64,000 bases of DNA, from the NCBI RefSeq assembly GCF_003429005.1, contig NZ_QVQV01000002.1:248001-312000 (forward strand), in the 5' to 3' direction. The notes below the pieces were generated by a model. It saw only the letters and a list, made by a program, of their open reading frames with translations. It was not told the origin of the DNA and did not search any database. Position numbers and translations under genes: made by a program. The stretch comes from Paraburkholderia sp. DHOC27 (GTDB taxonomy: Bacteria; Pseudomonadota; Gammaproteobacteria; Burkholderiales; Burkholderiaceae). This document shows positions 35,210-44,174 of this stretch, one piece after another (positions within the stretch are counted from its first letter, which is position 1; the number at the start of each line of letters is the position of its first letter).

Positions 35210-37198
35210 CTACGCGGAATCCGCGCCTTCTGGTTTTTCAGCCTTCACGCTGGCCGCGCTTTCAATCAACTGTTCGAGCTGACTGAAATTGACCGGCTTG
35301 GTGAGATGTGACGTGAATCCGGCCGCAAGGCAGCGGCGCACGTCTTCATCCGTACCGAAGCCCGTCAAGGCGACAGCGGGCACGTCCGAGTGCTCGCGAA
35401 AGGCTTTGACGAAATCGAGCCCCGTACCGTCCGGTAGCCCGACGTCGCTCACCACCAGATCGAAGGTGGCCGACTGCGTGGCGGCGAGCGCGTCGTCCAC
35501 GCGGCCCACCACCGTGACCTCATGACCCATGCCGCGAATCAGTTGCGCCATCACCTCCGCGGTATCCACGTGGTCTTCGATCAGCAGAATGGTCAGCGAA
35601 CTGTCCGGGCGCCCCGCCGCCGGCGCTGCCGTCACCGGCTGGCTAAGCGGCCTGGCCGCGGTTGGCAGCGTGATGGTGAAAGTCGCGCCGCAATGCGCGC
35701 CGGGACTCTGCGCGCTCACCGTGCCGCCATGCACGTCCGTGAGCGCCTTGGTGATGGCGAGGCCAAGCCCTAGTCCACCAAATTGCCGCGTCATGTTCTG
35801 GTTGCCCTGCTCGAACGCGTTGAAGAGCTTGCCGATCTGCTCGGGCTCGATGCCGATGCCGGTGTCCTCCACCGAAATCTGCACGTGCATGCGCTCATCA
35901 CGCGTGCGCACGTAGATGTGGCCGCCATCGGGCGTGAACTTGGCGGCGTTGCGAATCAGGTTCCACAACATCTGCTGCAGCCGGGCGCGATCGGCGAGCA
36001 CGTAGTGATGCTCGGCCGCCTTGTCGACGTGGACGTCCTGCTGCTTGACCTGAATCTCGCTGCGGAACAGTTCCAGCACGCTGTCGATCACGTCGTGCAC
36101 GTCCACCGTTTCCAGTGACAGACGCAGCTTGCCGTTGGCCACGCGCGTGAGATCGAGCAGATCGTCGATCAGGCGCGCCTCCAGTTCCACATTGCGGCGG
36201 ATCATCAGCACGCACGAGCGGGCCTGCTCCGGCAGCCCGGCAATCAGTTCGAGCAGTTGCGCGCCGGCCAGCACCGGCGTGAGCGGCGTGCGCAGTTCAT
36301 GCGAGAGCATCGCAAGAAAGCGGTCCTTGGCGCGATTGGCTTCTTCTGCGGTGAGACGCGCGGCCTGCTCGGAGGCGAGCAGCCGCTCGCGCTCTTCGAT
36401 TGCTTCACGCTGCGAATGAATGTCCGTGCAACTGCCGAACCACTTGCTGACCGCGCCGTTGGCATCGCGCATCGGCACGATGCGCACGTCGAACCAGCGG
36501 TACGCGCCGTCGTAACGACGAATGCGCAGTTCATGACGATAGTCGTCCGCGCCGCTTCGCACCGCTTTCAGCCATGACTGACGGATCTCCTCGCGGTCAT
36601 CCGCGTGAACCGCGTCGAGCCAGGCGAGGCCGAGTGAATGCGCTTCGTCGAGGCCCGTGTATTCGAGCCACTGCTTCGAGAGGAAGTCACACTCGCCGCT
36701 CGCTGCGCAGGTGAGAACCAGGTGCGGCAGCGCTTCCGACAGATTGCGATAGTGCTGCTCGCGATCGCGCAGCAGCGCGGCATCGTCGGAGGCTTTTTGC
36801 AGGCGAATCTGCGACAAAACCCGTTCAACTGCCTCCGGCAGGTAGTCGAGGTAATCGCCGGATTTCGGCACCACATCGGACACGCCGGCGCGCAAGGCCT
36901 CGATGACGCGCGACTCGTCGGTGAAACCGGTCACGAGGATGGCGGGAATCCGCACGCCCTCCGCGCGCAGGCGGCGAAAGAAATCGAGCCCGGTCTCCGC
37001 GCCGTTGAGCTGATAGTCGAGCACCAGCAGATCGGGCGCGCTCGCGGCAATGCTCGCGCGCGCGTCCGCCACGCTCGAGCAGGTGGCGACGCGACTCCCC
37101 ACGCGCATCAGCGATTTGCGCGCGAGCCGCAGAATGCCTTCGTCGTCATCGACGACGAGCACATAGGCCGCCGGGGGCAAGGTAACGTCTTCGGACAT
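35210..37198 (-). CDS. Soluble hybrid sensor histidine kinase (REC-PAS-HisKA-HATPase-REC)
   Basis: A 662-residue cytoplasmic phosphorelay protein with no transmembrane helix. The N-terminal receiver has acceptor Asp61 (LVLDYQLNG). A PAS/PAC domain spans about 148-265. HisKA has His300 in LSHELRTPLTP. The ATPase domain has NLIRNAAKFTPDGG, EDTGIGIEP and GLGLGLAITKAL. A C-terminal receiver has Asp585 (VVSDVGLPDGTG). It is the last of three signalling genes on this strand, 89 bases after the single-domain receiver. The stimulus and output are unknown; no DNA-binding domain is present in the cluster. Confidence 0.93.
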   Translation of the reverse strand: MSEDVTLPPAAYVLVVDDDEGILRLARKSLMRVGSRVATCSSVADARASIAASAPDLLVLDYQLNGAETGLDFFRRLRAEGVRIPAILVTGFTDESRVIEALRAGVSDVVPKSGDYLDYLPEAVERVLSQIRLQKASDDAALLRDREQHYRNLSEALPHLVLTCAASGECDFLSKQWLEYTGLDEAHSLGLAWLDAVHADDREEIRQSWLKAVRSGADDYRHELRIRRYDGAYRWFDVRIVPMRDANGAVSKWFGSCTDIHSQREAIEERERLLASEQAARLTAEEANRAKDRFLAMLSHELRTPLTPVLAGAQLLELIAGLPEQARSCVLMIRRNVELEARLIDDLLDLTRVANGKLRLSLETVDVHDVIDSVLELFRSEIQVKQQDVHVDKAAEHHYVLADRARLQQMLWNLIRNAAKFTPDGGHIYVRTRDERMHVQISVEDTGIGIEPEQIGKLFNAFEQGNQNMTRQFGGLGLGLAITKALTDVHGGTVSAQSPGAHCGATFTITLPTAARPLSQPVTAAPAAGRPDSSLTILLIEDHVDTAEVMAQLIRGMGHEVTVVGRVDDALAATQSATFDLVVSDVGLPDGTGLDFVKAFREHSDVPAVALTGFGTDEDVRRCLAAGFTSHLTKPVNFSQLEQLIESAASVKAEKPEGADSA

Positions 37199-37287
37199 GC
37201 TGACTCTGGTTAACTAAAGGTCTCTCGCGGGCTTGCAGCTTCCGTCATTTGCGCGGGGTCACGCAGGCGACATTTTCAGACTATGTC

Positions 37288-37767
37288 TCATGAGCGCGCC
37301 AACGGCTGACCGGGTGGCAGCTTCACCACTTGCAGGAAGAACCCGAGGCGGCGCACCGCCTCGATGAATGCGTCATATTCGACTGGCTTCGTTATATAAA
37401 CGTTGCAGCCGAGTTCATAGCAACGTTCGATTTCACGCGGATCGTCCGTGGTGGTCAACACCACCACCGGCACGGCCGTCGTGGCGGGCGCCGCTTTCAG
37501 ACGCCGCAGCACCTCGAAGCCGTCCACGCGCGGCATTTTCAGGTCCAGCAGCACGACGAAATTCGACAGGTTCTGGCGCGGCGGATACTGCCCGGCCGGC
37601 CCACCGCCCGGCGGGTCGCCGAAGAAATAGTCGAGCGCTTCCTGGCCATCGGCAAAGCGGATAAAGCTGTTGGAGATGCCCGCGCGACGCAGATTGCGTT
37701 CAACCAGTGTCGCATGGCCGTCGTCATCCTCGATCAGTACGATGCTGACCGATTCCCCATGTTTCAT
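37288..37767 (-). CDS. Single-domain response regulator (Rcp1-like)
   Basis: A 159-residue stand-alone receiver. The acidic pair is in LIEDDDGHA, acceptor Asp75 lies in VLLDLKMPRVDG, and Lys follows in YITKPVEYDAF. The insertion PPGGGPAGQYPPR at about 52-64 is typical of Rcp1-type receivers that pair with phytochrome-like kinases. It lies between the membrane kinase and the hybrid kinase, so it may shuttle phosphate between them. Confidence 0.93.
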   Translation of the reverse strand: MKHGESVSIVLIEDDDGHATLVERNLRRAGISNSFIRFADGQEALDYFFGDPPGGGPAGQYPPRQNLSNFVVLLDLKMPRVDGFEVLRRLKAAPATTAVPVVVLTTTDDPREIERCYELGCNVYITKPVEYDAFIEAVRRLGFFLQVVKLPPGQPLARS

Positions 37768-37840
37768 GACGCCTCCGTACCCGCGCTGCGCGGGCGCCTC
37801 GTCGTTAGTGATTGGCTTCGGTTGCTGGTGCGTTTGTCGT

Positions 37841-37876
37841 TGCGTTGATATTTGCGTTGATAGTTGCGTTGCTGCC
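37841..37876. repeat. Three tandem 12-bp repeats
   Basis: TTGCGTTGATAT, TTGCGTTGATAG and TTGCGTTGCTGC lie head to tail in the spacer between the membrane kinase and the receiver gene. Confidence 0.8.
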
Positions 37877-37958
37877 TGCCTTCATTGTGCCTCGGCTTCG
37901 CCTCGACCGGCAGCGGCGCTTGCAGGCCGCATCGTGCGGGCCGCGAACCGCGCCGTGC

Positions 37959-39590
37959 TCAGAGCCGCGCCGGTTGCTCCGGCAGCACGACAAAAAACGT
38001 CGAGCCGGCGCCTTCAGCCGATTCCACCCACACCCGTCCGCCATGCCGCTCGACCGAGCGGCGCACCAGCGCGAGCCCGACGCCGTCACCTTCGGCCACC
38101 GCGCCATGCAGACGCTGGAACGCGCGAAACACCTTCGACAGATAAGCCGCGGGAATGCCGAGTCCATTGTCGCGCACGTAATAGGTGCGCGTGCGCGCCG
38201 GTGGCGGACCGTCCGTGAAGCTAAGTGCCGTGCGCTCAGGCTCAGGTTCGGGCTCGCAGGCACCGATTTCGATGCGCCCCACCCGCGTCGGGTCGAGAAA
38301 ATTCAGCGCATTGCCGATCAGATTGCCGAAGATCTGCTCGATCGCGCCGGGGTCGCCCCAGGCGGGCGGCAATTCGCGTACGGTAATCACGGCGCCGCGC
38401 GCCTCGATGGTGGACGCCATCGCATCGACCACCCGCGCCACGATCCGGCCAATGCTGACGCGCTGCCACTGATATTCGAGCCGCCCGGCGCGCGAAATCC
38501 GCAACAGCGCCTCGATGATCGCTGCAGCACGCGTCACAGCGATGCGCAGATAATGCAGCGACTCGCGCACGTCGCCGTCGAGCACCCGGGTCATGCGTTG
38601 CCGTTCGTGCTCGGGCAACTGGGCGGCCTCGATGGTGCCGCGCAACTCATCACAGGATACCTGCAGCTCCTTTGAAAAACCTTGCAGGTTGACGAGCGGC
38701 GAGCGCAAATCGTGGGACACGCTGTAGATGAACATCTCGTTGTCCTGGGTCTCCTGGCGCAACTCCTCGTTGACTCCCGCCAGTTCCCGGGCACGCGCTT
38801 CGAGCCGCGCCTTCAGCACCGCCTGCTCCTGCTCCGCGCTACGCAGGCGGGCGCCGGTCTGATGCAGCACCGCGTCGAGCGCGGCGATCTCGTCGTTACC
38901 GGAAAGCGGCTCAGAGAGCGGGCGGCCGTGACCGAGACGCGCGGCATTCTCGGTCAGCACCCGGAAGCGGCGACCAATGCTGCGCGCAAACACCAGCGCC
39001 GAGGCGCCCCAGACCAGCATCGAGCCGATCACCGCAGCAATCAGCGCGTATTGCTGACGCTCGCGCGTGTGCGCCAGCGACGCGCTGCGCTGCGCGTCCA
39101 GGTGGGTTTCCGCGTCGACGAACGCGTCGAGCTCGTCACGAAAGTGCGCGATTTCGCTCGGCACCGCCTCGCCTTCGCGCGCGGCGAAGGCGCTCATGTT
39201 GTGCCCTTCGTGCAAGGCGCGGGCAATCGCGTTGGCTTCGGCGCGGTAGGCGTCGACCGCTGCGCGCATGCGCTGTAGACGCGCGGCCTGCGGCGGGGTG
39301 TCCTGCACCAGTTGCTCGAGCTTCGCGAGCCGGTCGCCCAGATCGACCCACGCCATATGCCGCTCGATGAAAACCGGATCGCCCACCACCAGCGCCGTGC
39401 GCACCCGCGCGCCCTCGTGCAGCAGCGGGTCGATGATCGAGGACGATTCGTAGAGGATGTGCTTGCTGTCGGCGACCCAGCGCGCGGCCTGGGCGGTTTC
39501 CTGCTGGGTGTCGAAGACGATCCCGAGCAGCGCCAGCTCGATCACGCTGGGCACCGCAATCAGCAGGAGACCTTTGGTGAAGAGTTTCAT
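37959..39590 (-). CDS. Membrane sensor histidine kinase with CHASE3-like sensor
   Basis: A 543-residue kinase. TM1 spans about 8-26. A helical periplasmic region (about 30-180) resembles CHASE3, and TM2 spans about 182-203. HAMP and a coiled coil (about 205-285) lead to HisKA with His293 in SVSHDLRSPLVN. The ATPase domain has the N box NLIGNALNFLD, RDNGLGIP and EGDGVGLALVRRSVERHGG. I start at the ATG complementary to 39588-39590; the 59 residues upstream in frame look non-coding. The catalytic part is of the phytochrome-type kinase class that partners Rcp1-like receivers, matching its neighbour. Confidence 0.92.
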   Translation of the reverse strand: MKLFTKGLLLIAVPSVIELALLGIVFDTQQETAQAARWVADSKHILYESSSIIDPLLHEGARVRTALVVGDPVFIERHMAWVDLGDRLAKLEQLVQDTPPQAARLQRMRAAVDAYRAEANAIARALHEGHNMSAFAAREGEAVPSEIAHFRDELDAFVDAETHLDAQRSASLAHTRERQQYALIAAVIGSMLVWGASALVFARSIGRRFRVLTENAARLGHGRPLSEPLSGNDEIAALDAVLHQTGARLRSAEQEQAVLKARLEARARELAGVNEELRQETQDNEMFIYSVSHDLRSPLVNLQGFSKELQVSCDELRGTIEAAQLPEHERQRMTRVLDGDVRESLHYLRIAVTRAAAIIEALLRISRAGRLEYQWQRVSIGRIVARVVDAMASTIEARGAVITVRELPPAWGDPGAIEQIFGNLIGNALNFLDPTRVGRIEIGACEPEPEPERTALSFTDGPPPARTRTYYVRDNGLGIPAAYLSKVFRAFQRLHGAVAEGDGVGLALVRRSVERHGGRVWVESAEGAGSTFFVVLPEQPARL

Positions 39591-40100
39591 GTTCGCCTGG
39601 CAGTGTGTCCGGTCGCGCGAAGATAAGTTGTTGTTGGATGCGTACAGGAAAAAGCGCAGGCTAAACCACACTGCCCAGGCGCTGTCTCGCGCGCCACGCA
39701 AGGTCAGCGAGCCGGGCCACCGGGACCGCGGGGCCCGCCGGGACGGCCTTTGCGAGAACGGGGCCATTATCGACGCGAACCGGCGTTAATTCAATCTGCC
39801 TCAATGGAAGCGCTGGCGCACATAAAAATGACTTTTTTTTAATGACAGGGCGCTCCGTTGAGCGGCGCGTGCGACTATTATTGAGACGGAAGGTTGGAGA
39901 CATGGGCTGGGGATGCGAAAGCGCGCGGCAAGGCGATTCGGCACGATTCGTGCGGATGGGTGTGAGGCAGACTGATCGTCGAATCACCGTGAATCTGGCA
40001 TTTTCGTATGCTATAAAAGATCGACGTGCGGCGGCGCGAAGCCGGGAGTGGTCGCATGAGGACGCTGCGTTTCTTGCAATTCTTTTTCAGGCGAATTTTT
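39591..40100. other. Gene-free divergent region upstream of the kinase operon
   Basis: These 510 bases separate the kinase operon (minus) from the small orphan gene (plus). A run of eight T sits near 39832-39839, and a TATAAA near 40012-40017 could be a -10 for the orphan gene with only a poor -35. The 93-codon frame at 39842-40123 has no recognisable family and overlaps the better orphan frame. Confidence 0.45.
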
Positions 40101-40553
40101 ATGTCCTTCCCGAAAAAGCGTAGGCGCGCGAAGGCGGACGGCGATGAGTCGTTCCTCGCGGTGCTACGGCATTTCAGGCCGTTCGGCCAGCTCGACACCA
40201 AGATTGCGAGAGCGCGCGCCCAGGACGAACCCGTGCTCTATGCGCACGTGCTGCCTGGCCTCGACGTGCTACTGTGCAGCGTGCGCGGGGCGCAGCCGCC
40301 CTATCCTGCCCCTTCTGAGCTACGTCGGCGCTGCATCGAGTCGATCGCCAATGCGCTGGAACAGCCGCTCGATGGACTGGAGAACGGCGGTTACTGGTAC
40401 GAGGCGGACGGCTTCGGCTTCCTGGTGTTCGCGAGCCGCGCCCGTAGCCGGATCCTGCCTGAGTTCGGTGCGACGCGGGCGCTGGGTGGACCACGCCGTG
40501 GCGTGCGTCGTCAGGATGCGGCGGGTGATGCCACGCCGCGCTCCTTGCGCTGA
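40101..40553 (+). CDS. Orphan protein of unknown function
   Basis: A 150-residue protein from ATG 40101 (MSFPKKRRRAKADGD). An earlier in-frame ATG at about 40056 would add the peptide MRTLRFLQFFFRR. The first half looks well coded: a balanced composition with acidic residues, RHFRPFGQLDTK, and a hydrophobic stretch VLYAHVLPGLDVLL. The middle has a helix ESIANALEQPLDGLENGGYWYEADGFGFLVF. The last 35 residues are Arg and Gly rich and less convincing. I recognise no family. It is followed by a strong terminator, which supports a real transcript. Confidence 0.5.
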   Translation: MSFPKKRRRAKADGDESFLAVLRHFRPFGQLDTKIARARAQDEPVLYAHVLPGLDVLLCSVRGAQPPYPAPSELRRRCIESIANALEQPLDGLENGGYWYEADGFGFLVFASRARSRILPEFGATRALGGPRRGVRRQDAAGDATPRSLR

Positions 40554-40630
40554 ATCGAACTGAAGCGGAACGAGGTGCTGGCCGCTCTTCTCTTGCAGCG
40601 GGCCTGATCACCGCTTTCCACCAAAACACG

Positions 40631-40667
40631 AAAGGCGCGCTCACGAAATCGTGAGCGCGCCTTTTTT
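40631..40667. terminator. Intrinsic terminator
   Basis: AAAGGCGCGCTCACGA/TCGTGAGCGCGCCTTT has a 16-base stem with almost no loop and a T run on the plus strand. It lies between the orphan gene and the convergent AsmA-family gene. Confidence 0.9.
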
Positions 40668-40668
40668 A

Positions 40669-40710
40669 TGCCGTCCCGTTAGTGCCGTCCCGTCAATGCC
40701 GTTCTGTTAG
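40669..40710. repeat. Three tandem 14-bp repeats
   Basis: TGCCGTCCCGTTAG, TGCCGTCCCGTCAA and TGCCGTTCTGTTAG lie head to tail, directly after the terminator and 19 bases before the end of the AsmA-family gene. Confidence 0.85.
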
Positions 40711-40728
40711 TCCCTTCTGCTAGCCGCC

Positions 40729-43233
40729 CTAGCTCCCCTTGTAAATGCCCTCGCTCGCGGGCGTCACTGCCGCCGGCTTGCGGGCGACGGGCTTCTTCGT
40801 CGTGGCCGCCGCACCGCTCGCGGCAACCGGCGCACCGGTGTCCAGCGAGAGCGGCGCCTTGGCCGTCTCTTTCTGCCCCGGCGGCGGCGCGCTGGGCCGC
40901 TGGCCCACGTTGGCGAGCAATTGCGCGCACGGCAGCGGCTTGTTGTTGCTGGGCGCGATCAGCGGGATCAGTGCGGCAAACGGGTTGATCAGACCGAGCC
41001 CGACCATCGCGCCGCCGCGAATCGCCAGCGCCGTCGCATTCACTCCGACGTGCGGCTGCTTGAAGGTGCCCTTCACATACAGCGGCGAGCGCAGCGAAAA
41101 GATCCGGAAGCCCTTCGTATGCGGATGAATGCCGAGGTCCATCGTTTCGTCACGCAGGTTGACGTTGCCGTCAATGTCGATCACGGCGTCGTCCGTATCG
41201 AGCGCGAACACCCGTGGATCGAGCACGCCGTTGGTATCGACGAAGTCAGCGGCCGCGCAGTTGATCTTCACGTCCGCGGTGCCGAAGAGCTTTTCGTAGA
41301 CCACATTGGCCACATTCAACCCGGCCGCTTCCATCAGGATCTTGCTGACCGTGCCGTCCGTCACGAGCGTCTTGATCTCGCCGTTCGAACTGGCCGCCAG
41401 CGCCGCCGGTGAATTGCCCGTGGCCGAGAGCGCCGCGTCCCCGTTGATTTCACCCAATGCACTTTGCATCGTCTTGAAGTTCGGGAACAGTTGCTTGAGC
41501 TTCAGATGGCGCGCCGAGGTCGAGAAGCGGCCCTTCAACGGGGTCGTGCTGCCGTCCAGATGAATATCGGAACTCAGCGTGCCGCCCGCCACGCCGAACG
41601 ACAGCGGCGTCAGCGACAGCACGCCATCCATCATTACGATGTGGGTGTACAGGTCGGTGATGGGCAGGTCCTTGTTCTTGATGATGCGGCGGCCGGTGAA
41701 TTTCACGTCGGCGTCGATGGCTTTCCAGCGGTCCGTGCGGAATTCCTCCACCGGCAATACCTTGTCGGACGGCTGTCTGGTCGCGTCGCCGCGCTTGGCC
41801 TTGCTGGCGTTGGAATCCGCGCCGATGACCGGAGCGAGATCGGAGAATTGCAGCAGGTTCGACACCAGTTCGCCCTGCAGCAGCGGGCGCGGCTTGCGCG
41901 CCGTGTAGGTGAGCGAGCCATTCAGATCGCTGCCGCCCACCCGGCCCGTAAAGTTTTCATACTTGAAGACGTTGCCGCTTGCCTTGAAATTGCCGACGAG
42001 TCGGCCATCCGTGGCATACGGCGGCGTATCGGGCAAGGTGACGCCGGTGAGCGCATAGAGGCGCGCCATGCTGGTGCCCTGCACCCACAGGCGCATGTCG
42101 ACGGCGGCGAGGTGCGCCGGATCGGTAATGGTGCCCACCACCGCCACATGCAGGAAATTGCCCGCCTTGACGTCAGCCTGGAGCGGGAATGGCCGGTTCA
42201 CATCCTGCAAGGCCAGCAGGCCGCCGAGCTTGCCGCTGCCAGTAATTTCGGTGTTGTTGTAGGTGCCCTTGACGGTCCAGCCGAGCGCATATGGCGGCAC
42301 CGGTGGCCGAGCGCCTGCACCGACGCTGCTCGCCGCCGACACCGGCGCGGACGCCGCCGACGTCATGGTCGCCTCGCCCTTACCCGGACTGCCCGCTGCG
42401 GCGGGACCGGAGCCGGCGCCGTCGCTTGCAGCCGCCTGTCCAGAAGACGATGCAGCCGACGCAGGCGCACCCGAAGCCGCCGCCGGACCCGATGCTTCCG
42501 ACGCCGCAGCGGCAGCCGCCGCCGCTTCGGATGCCTGGATCTTGTTCGACTGCTGGGTCAGCTTGCTCGCCCCCTGCTTGCCGACCACTTCCGCCGATGC
42601 GTTGCGCGAGGCCTCCTCCTGCTGTTTCATGACGTCGCCGATCGGAATGGACTGGCCGAGCGTATCAATGACGACCTGCGCGTCGGTCTTTTCCTTCTGG
42701 TCGGAATAGGCGATGTAAGCCTTGGCGAAGGAAATATCGTGCAGTTCCAGCTTCCATTCGGACGGCCCGGCCGAGGATGGCAGCTTGAAGGTCCAGTTAT
42801 TGCGGTCGTCGAGCAAGCGTTCCAGGTCGACGGAAGGATTGACCAGGTTAATGGCGGGAATGATGATGTCGTGCGCGAGCAGCGGCAGCACGGCCACTTC
42901 GAAGTCGATTTCGTCCAACGTTGCAAAATGCGGATTTTTTGTCCAGTCCGGATTGGCCACCGTGATGTTGGCCGCCGAGAACCGCGGCCAAGGCACCCAG
43001 GCACGCCAGCCGGTCTCGCCCACGGGATGCCGCCAGCCTACTTTCAGATCACCTTGTATGACGAACTGCCTGCCTATTGCAGCGCTGACCTTGTCGTCCA
43101 CCCACGGGCGCGCGCGATTCCAGTCGAAAGTCAGAATGAAAATTACCAGGGCGACGACCAGGATCACGATGATTGCCACGAGCCATGCGATGATCTTGCC
43201 GATTCGCCTGCCGAGGGTGCTCGACACTGCCAT
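40729..43233 (-). CDS. AsmA-family envelope protein
   Basis: An 834-residue protein anchored by one N-terminal transmembrane helix (about 14-36), with the rest periplasmic. The AsmA N-terminal block FDWNRARPWVDDKVSAAIGRQFVIQGDLKV is clear, and the C-terminal AsmA-like region includes LNVANVVYEKLFG and INCAAADFVDTNGVL. Between about residues 225 and 305 lies a long Ala, Ser and Gly rich low-complexity insertion. The C-terminal 40 residues are Lys, Ala and Pro rich. AsmA-type proteins are inferred phospholipid-transport bridges between membranes. No operon partner is apparent; the divergent neighbour is the FetA-like ATPase. Confidence 0.88.
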   Translation of the reverse strand: MAVSSTLGRRIGKIIAWLVAIIVILVVALVIFILTFDWNRARPWVDDKVSAAIGRQFVIQGDLKVGWRHPVGETGWRAWVPWPRFSAANITVANPDWTKNPHFATLDEIDFEVAVLPLLAHDIIIPAINLVNPSVDLERLLDDRNNWTFKLPSSAGPSEWKLELHDISFAKAYIAYSDQKEKTDAQVVIDTLGQSIPIGDVMKQQEEASRNASAEVVGKQGASKLTQQSNKIQASEAAAAAAAASEASGPAAASGAPASAASSSGQAAASDGAGSGPAAAGSPGKGEATMTSAASAPVSAASSVGAGARPPVPPYALGWTVKGTYNNTEITGSGKLGGLLALQDVNRPFPLQADVKAGNFLHVAVVGTITDPAHLAAVDMRLWVQGTSMARLYALTGVTLPDTPPYATDGRLVGNFKASGNVFKYENFTGRVGGSDLNGSLTYTARKPRPLLQGELVSNLLQFSDLAPVIGADSNASKAKRGDATRQPSDKVLPVEEFRTDRWKAIDADVKFTGRRIIKNKDLPITDLYTHIVMMDGVLSLTPLSFGVAGGTLSSDIHLDGSTTPLKGRFSTSARHLKLKQLFPNFKTMQSALGEINGDAALSATGNSPAALAASSNGEIKTLVTDGTVSKILMEAAGLNVANVVYEKLFGTADVKINCAAADFVDTNGVLDPRVFALDTDDAVIDIDGNVNLRDETMDLGIHPHTKGFRIFSLRSPLYVKGTFKQPHVGVNATALAIRGGAMVGLGLINPFAALIPLIAPSNNKPLPCAQLLANVGQRPSAPPPGQKETAKAPLSLDTGAPVAASGAAATTKKPVARKPAAVTPASEGIYKGS

Positions 43234-43397
43234 GAGACGCTCCGTTTTCTTCTCGTTGCGTACCGGGCAGCAGATAGCATGCCCGCATTGGCTTGCGGCT
43301 CATGGCACGGCGGCTGATCCACAGCCGTTGCGTCGGCGTTGCGCCGCTTCGGCACGGCCGGCTTTCGTATCCACGCGGTCTATTCCCACATGACGAC

Positions 43398-44174
43398 ATG
43401 ACGGCTGCTCCACTTGTCGATGCAGAAGACATCACCCGGCGCGACCCACAAAGCGGGCAAGTGCTGCTCCACCCCACCCGTTTTGCGCTGCAGGCGGGCG
43501 ACCGCGTGGCGATCACCGGTCCGTCCGGTTCCGGCAAGAGCGTGTTCCTGCGCGCGCTCGCGCTGCTCGACCCGCTCGATAGCGGACGCATTCTCTGGCA
43601 TGGCAAGCCGGTGGATCGCATGATGATTCCGCGCTACCGGCGCAACGTCGCGTATATCCGTCAGCGTCCGGCGATTCTCGACGGCACCGTCGAGGACAAT
43701 CTGCGCTATCCGTTCTCGCTGAAGGCGTATCGCGATGTGCGCTTCGACCGTGCGCGGGCCGCGGCGCTCGCTACGCAGGCGGGGCGCGGTGCAGACTTTC
43801 TCGACAAACGCGCCAGCGATCTCTCGGGCGGTGAAGCGCAGATCACCGCGCTGATCCGTGTGTTGCAACTGGCGCCCGCTGTCCTGCTGCTCGATGAGCC
43901 CACGGCGTCGCTGGACCCGGAGTCCGCGCAGGCCATCGAAGGGCTCGTGCAAGCCTGGTTCGAAGCGGGCGGCCCGGCGGGGGATGGCGCGGGCGAGACG
44001 GCACGCGCCTCGGTGTGGGTGTCGCACGATCCGGCCCAGGCGCGGCGTATGAGCCAGCGTCATCTGGTCATGCGGGCGGGCGTGCTCGGCGCGCTGGAGG
44101 AAGCGGGTGCGTCGCCCCAGCAGGAGCCCCCGCAGCAGTCTCCTCATGAGTCACCTCAGGAGCCCCCGCGATGA
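43398..44174 (+). CDS. fetA: ABC transporter ATP-binding protein, FetA/YbbL family
   Basis: A 258-residue ATPase. Walker A is GPSGSGKS near residues 38-45; the Q loop region is IRQRPAILDGTVEDNLRYPF; the signature is LSGGEAQ; Walker B is VLLLDEPTASLDP. VWVSHDPAQARR is the H loop. ATG 43398 is chosen; the longer frame overlaps asmA's upstream region. The tail (about residues 235-258) is Gln, Pro and Glu rich. Its stop overlaps the start of the permease gene by 4 bases. In E. coli the FetAB pair exports iron and raises peroxide resistance. Confidence 0.88.
   Translation: MTAAPLVDAEDITRRDPQSGQVLLHPTRFALQAGDRVAITGPSGSGKSVFLRALALLDPLDSGRILWHGKPVDRMMIPRYRRNVAYIRQRPAILDGTVEDNLRYPFSLKAYRDVRFDRARAAALATQAGRGADFLDKRASDLSGGEAQITALIRVLQLAPAVLLLDEPTASLDPESAQAIEGLVQAWFEAGGPAGDGAGETARASVWVSHDPAQARRMSQRHLVMRAGVLGALEEAGASPQQEPPQQSPHESPQEPPR

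Noticed and set aside
39842..40123. 93-codon frame in the kinase-orphan gap
   Set aside because: No domain and strong overlap with the better orphan frame at 40101; basic composition typical of out-of-frame GC-rich DNA.
41464..43317. 617-codon plus-strand frame opposite the AsmA-family gene
   Set aside because: Arginine-rich antisense translation; no homology, and the minus-strand gene is clearly real.
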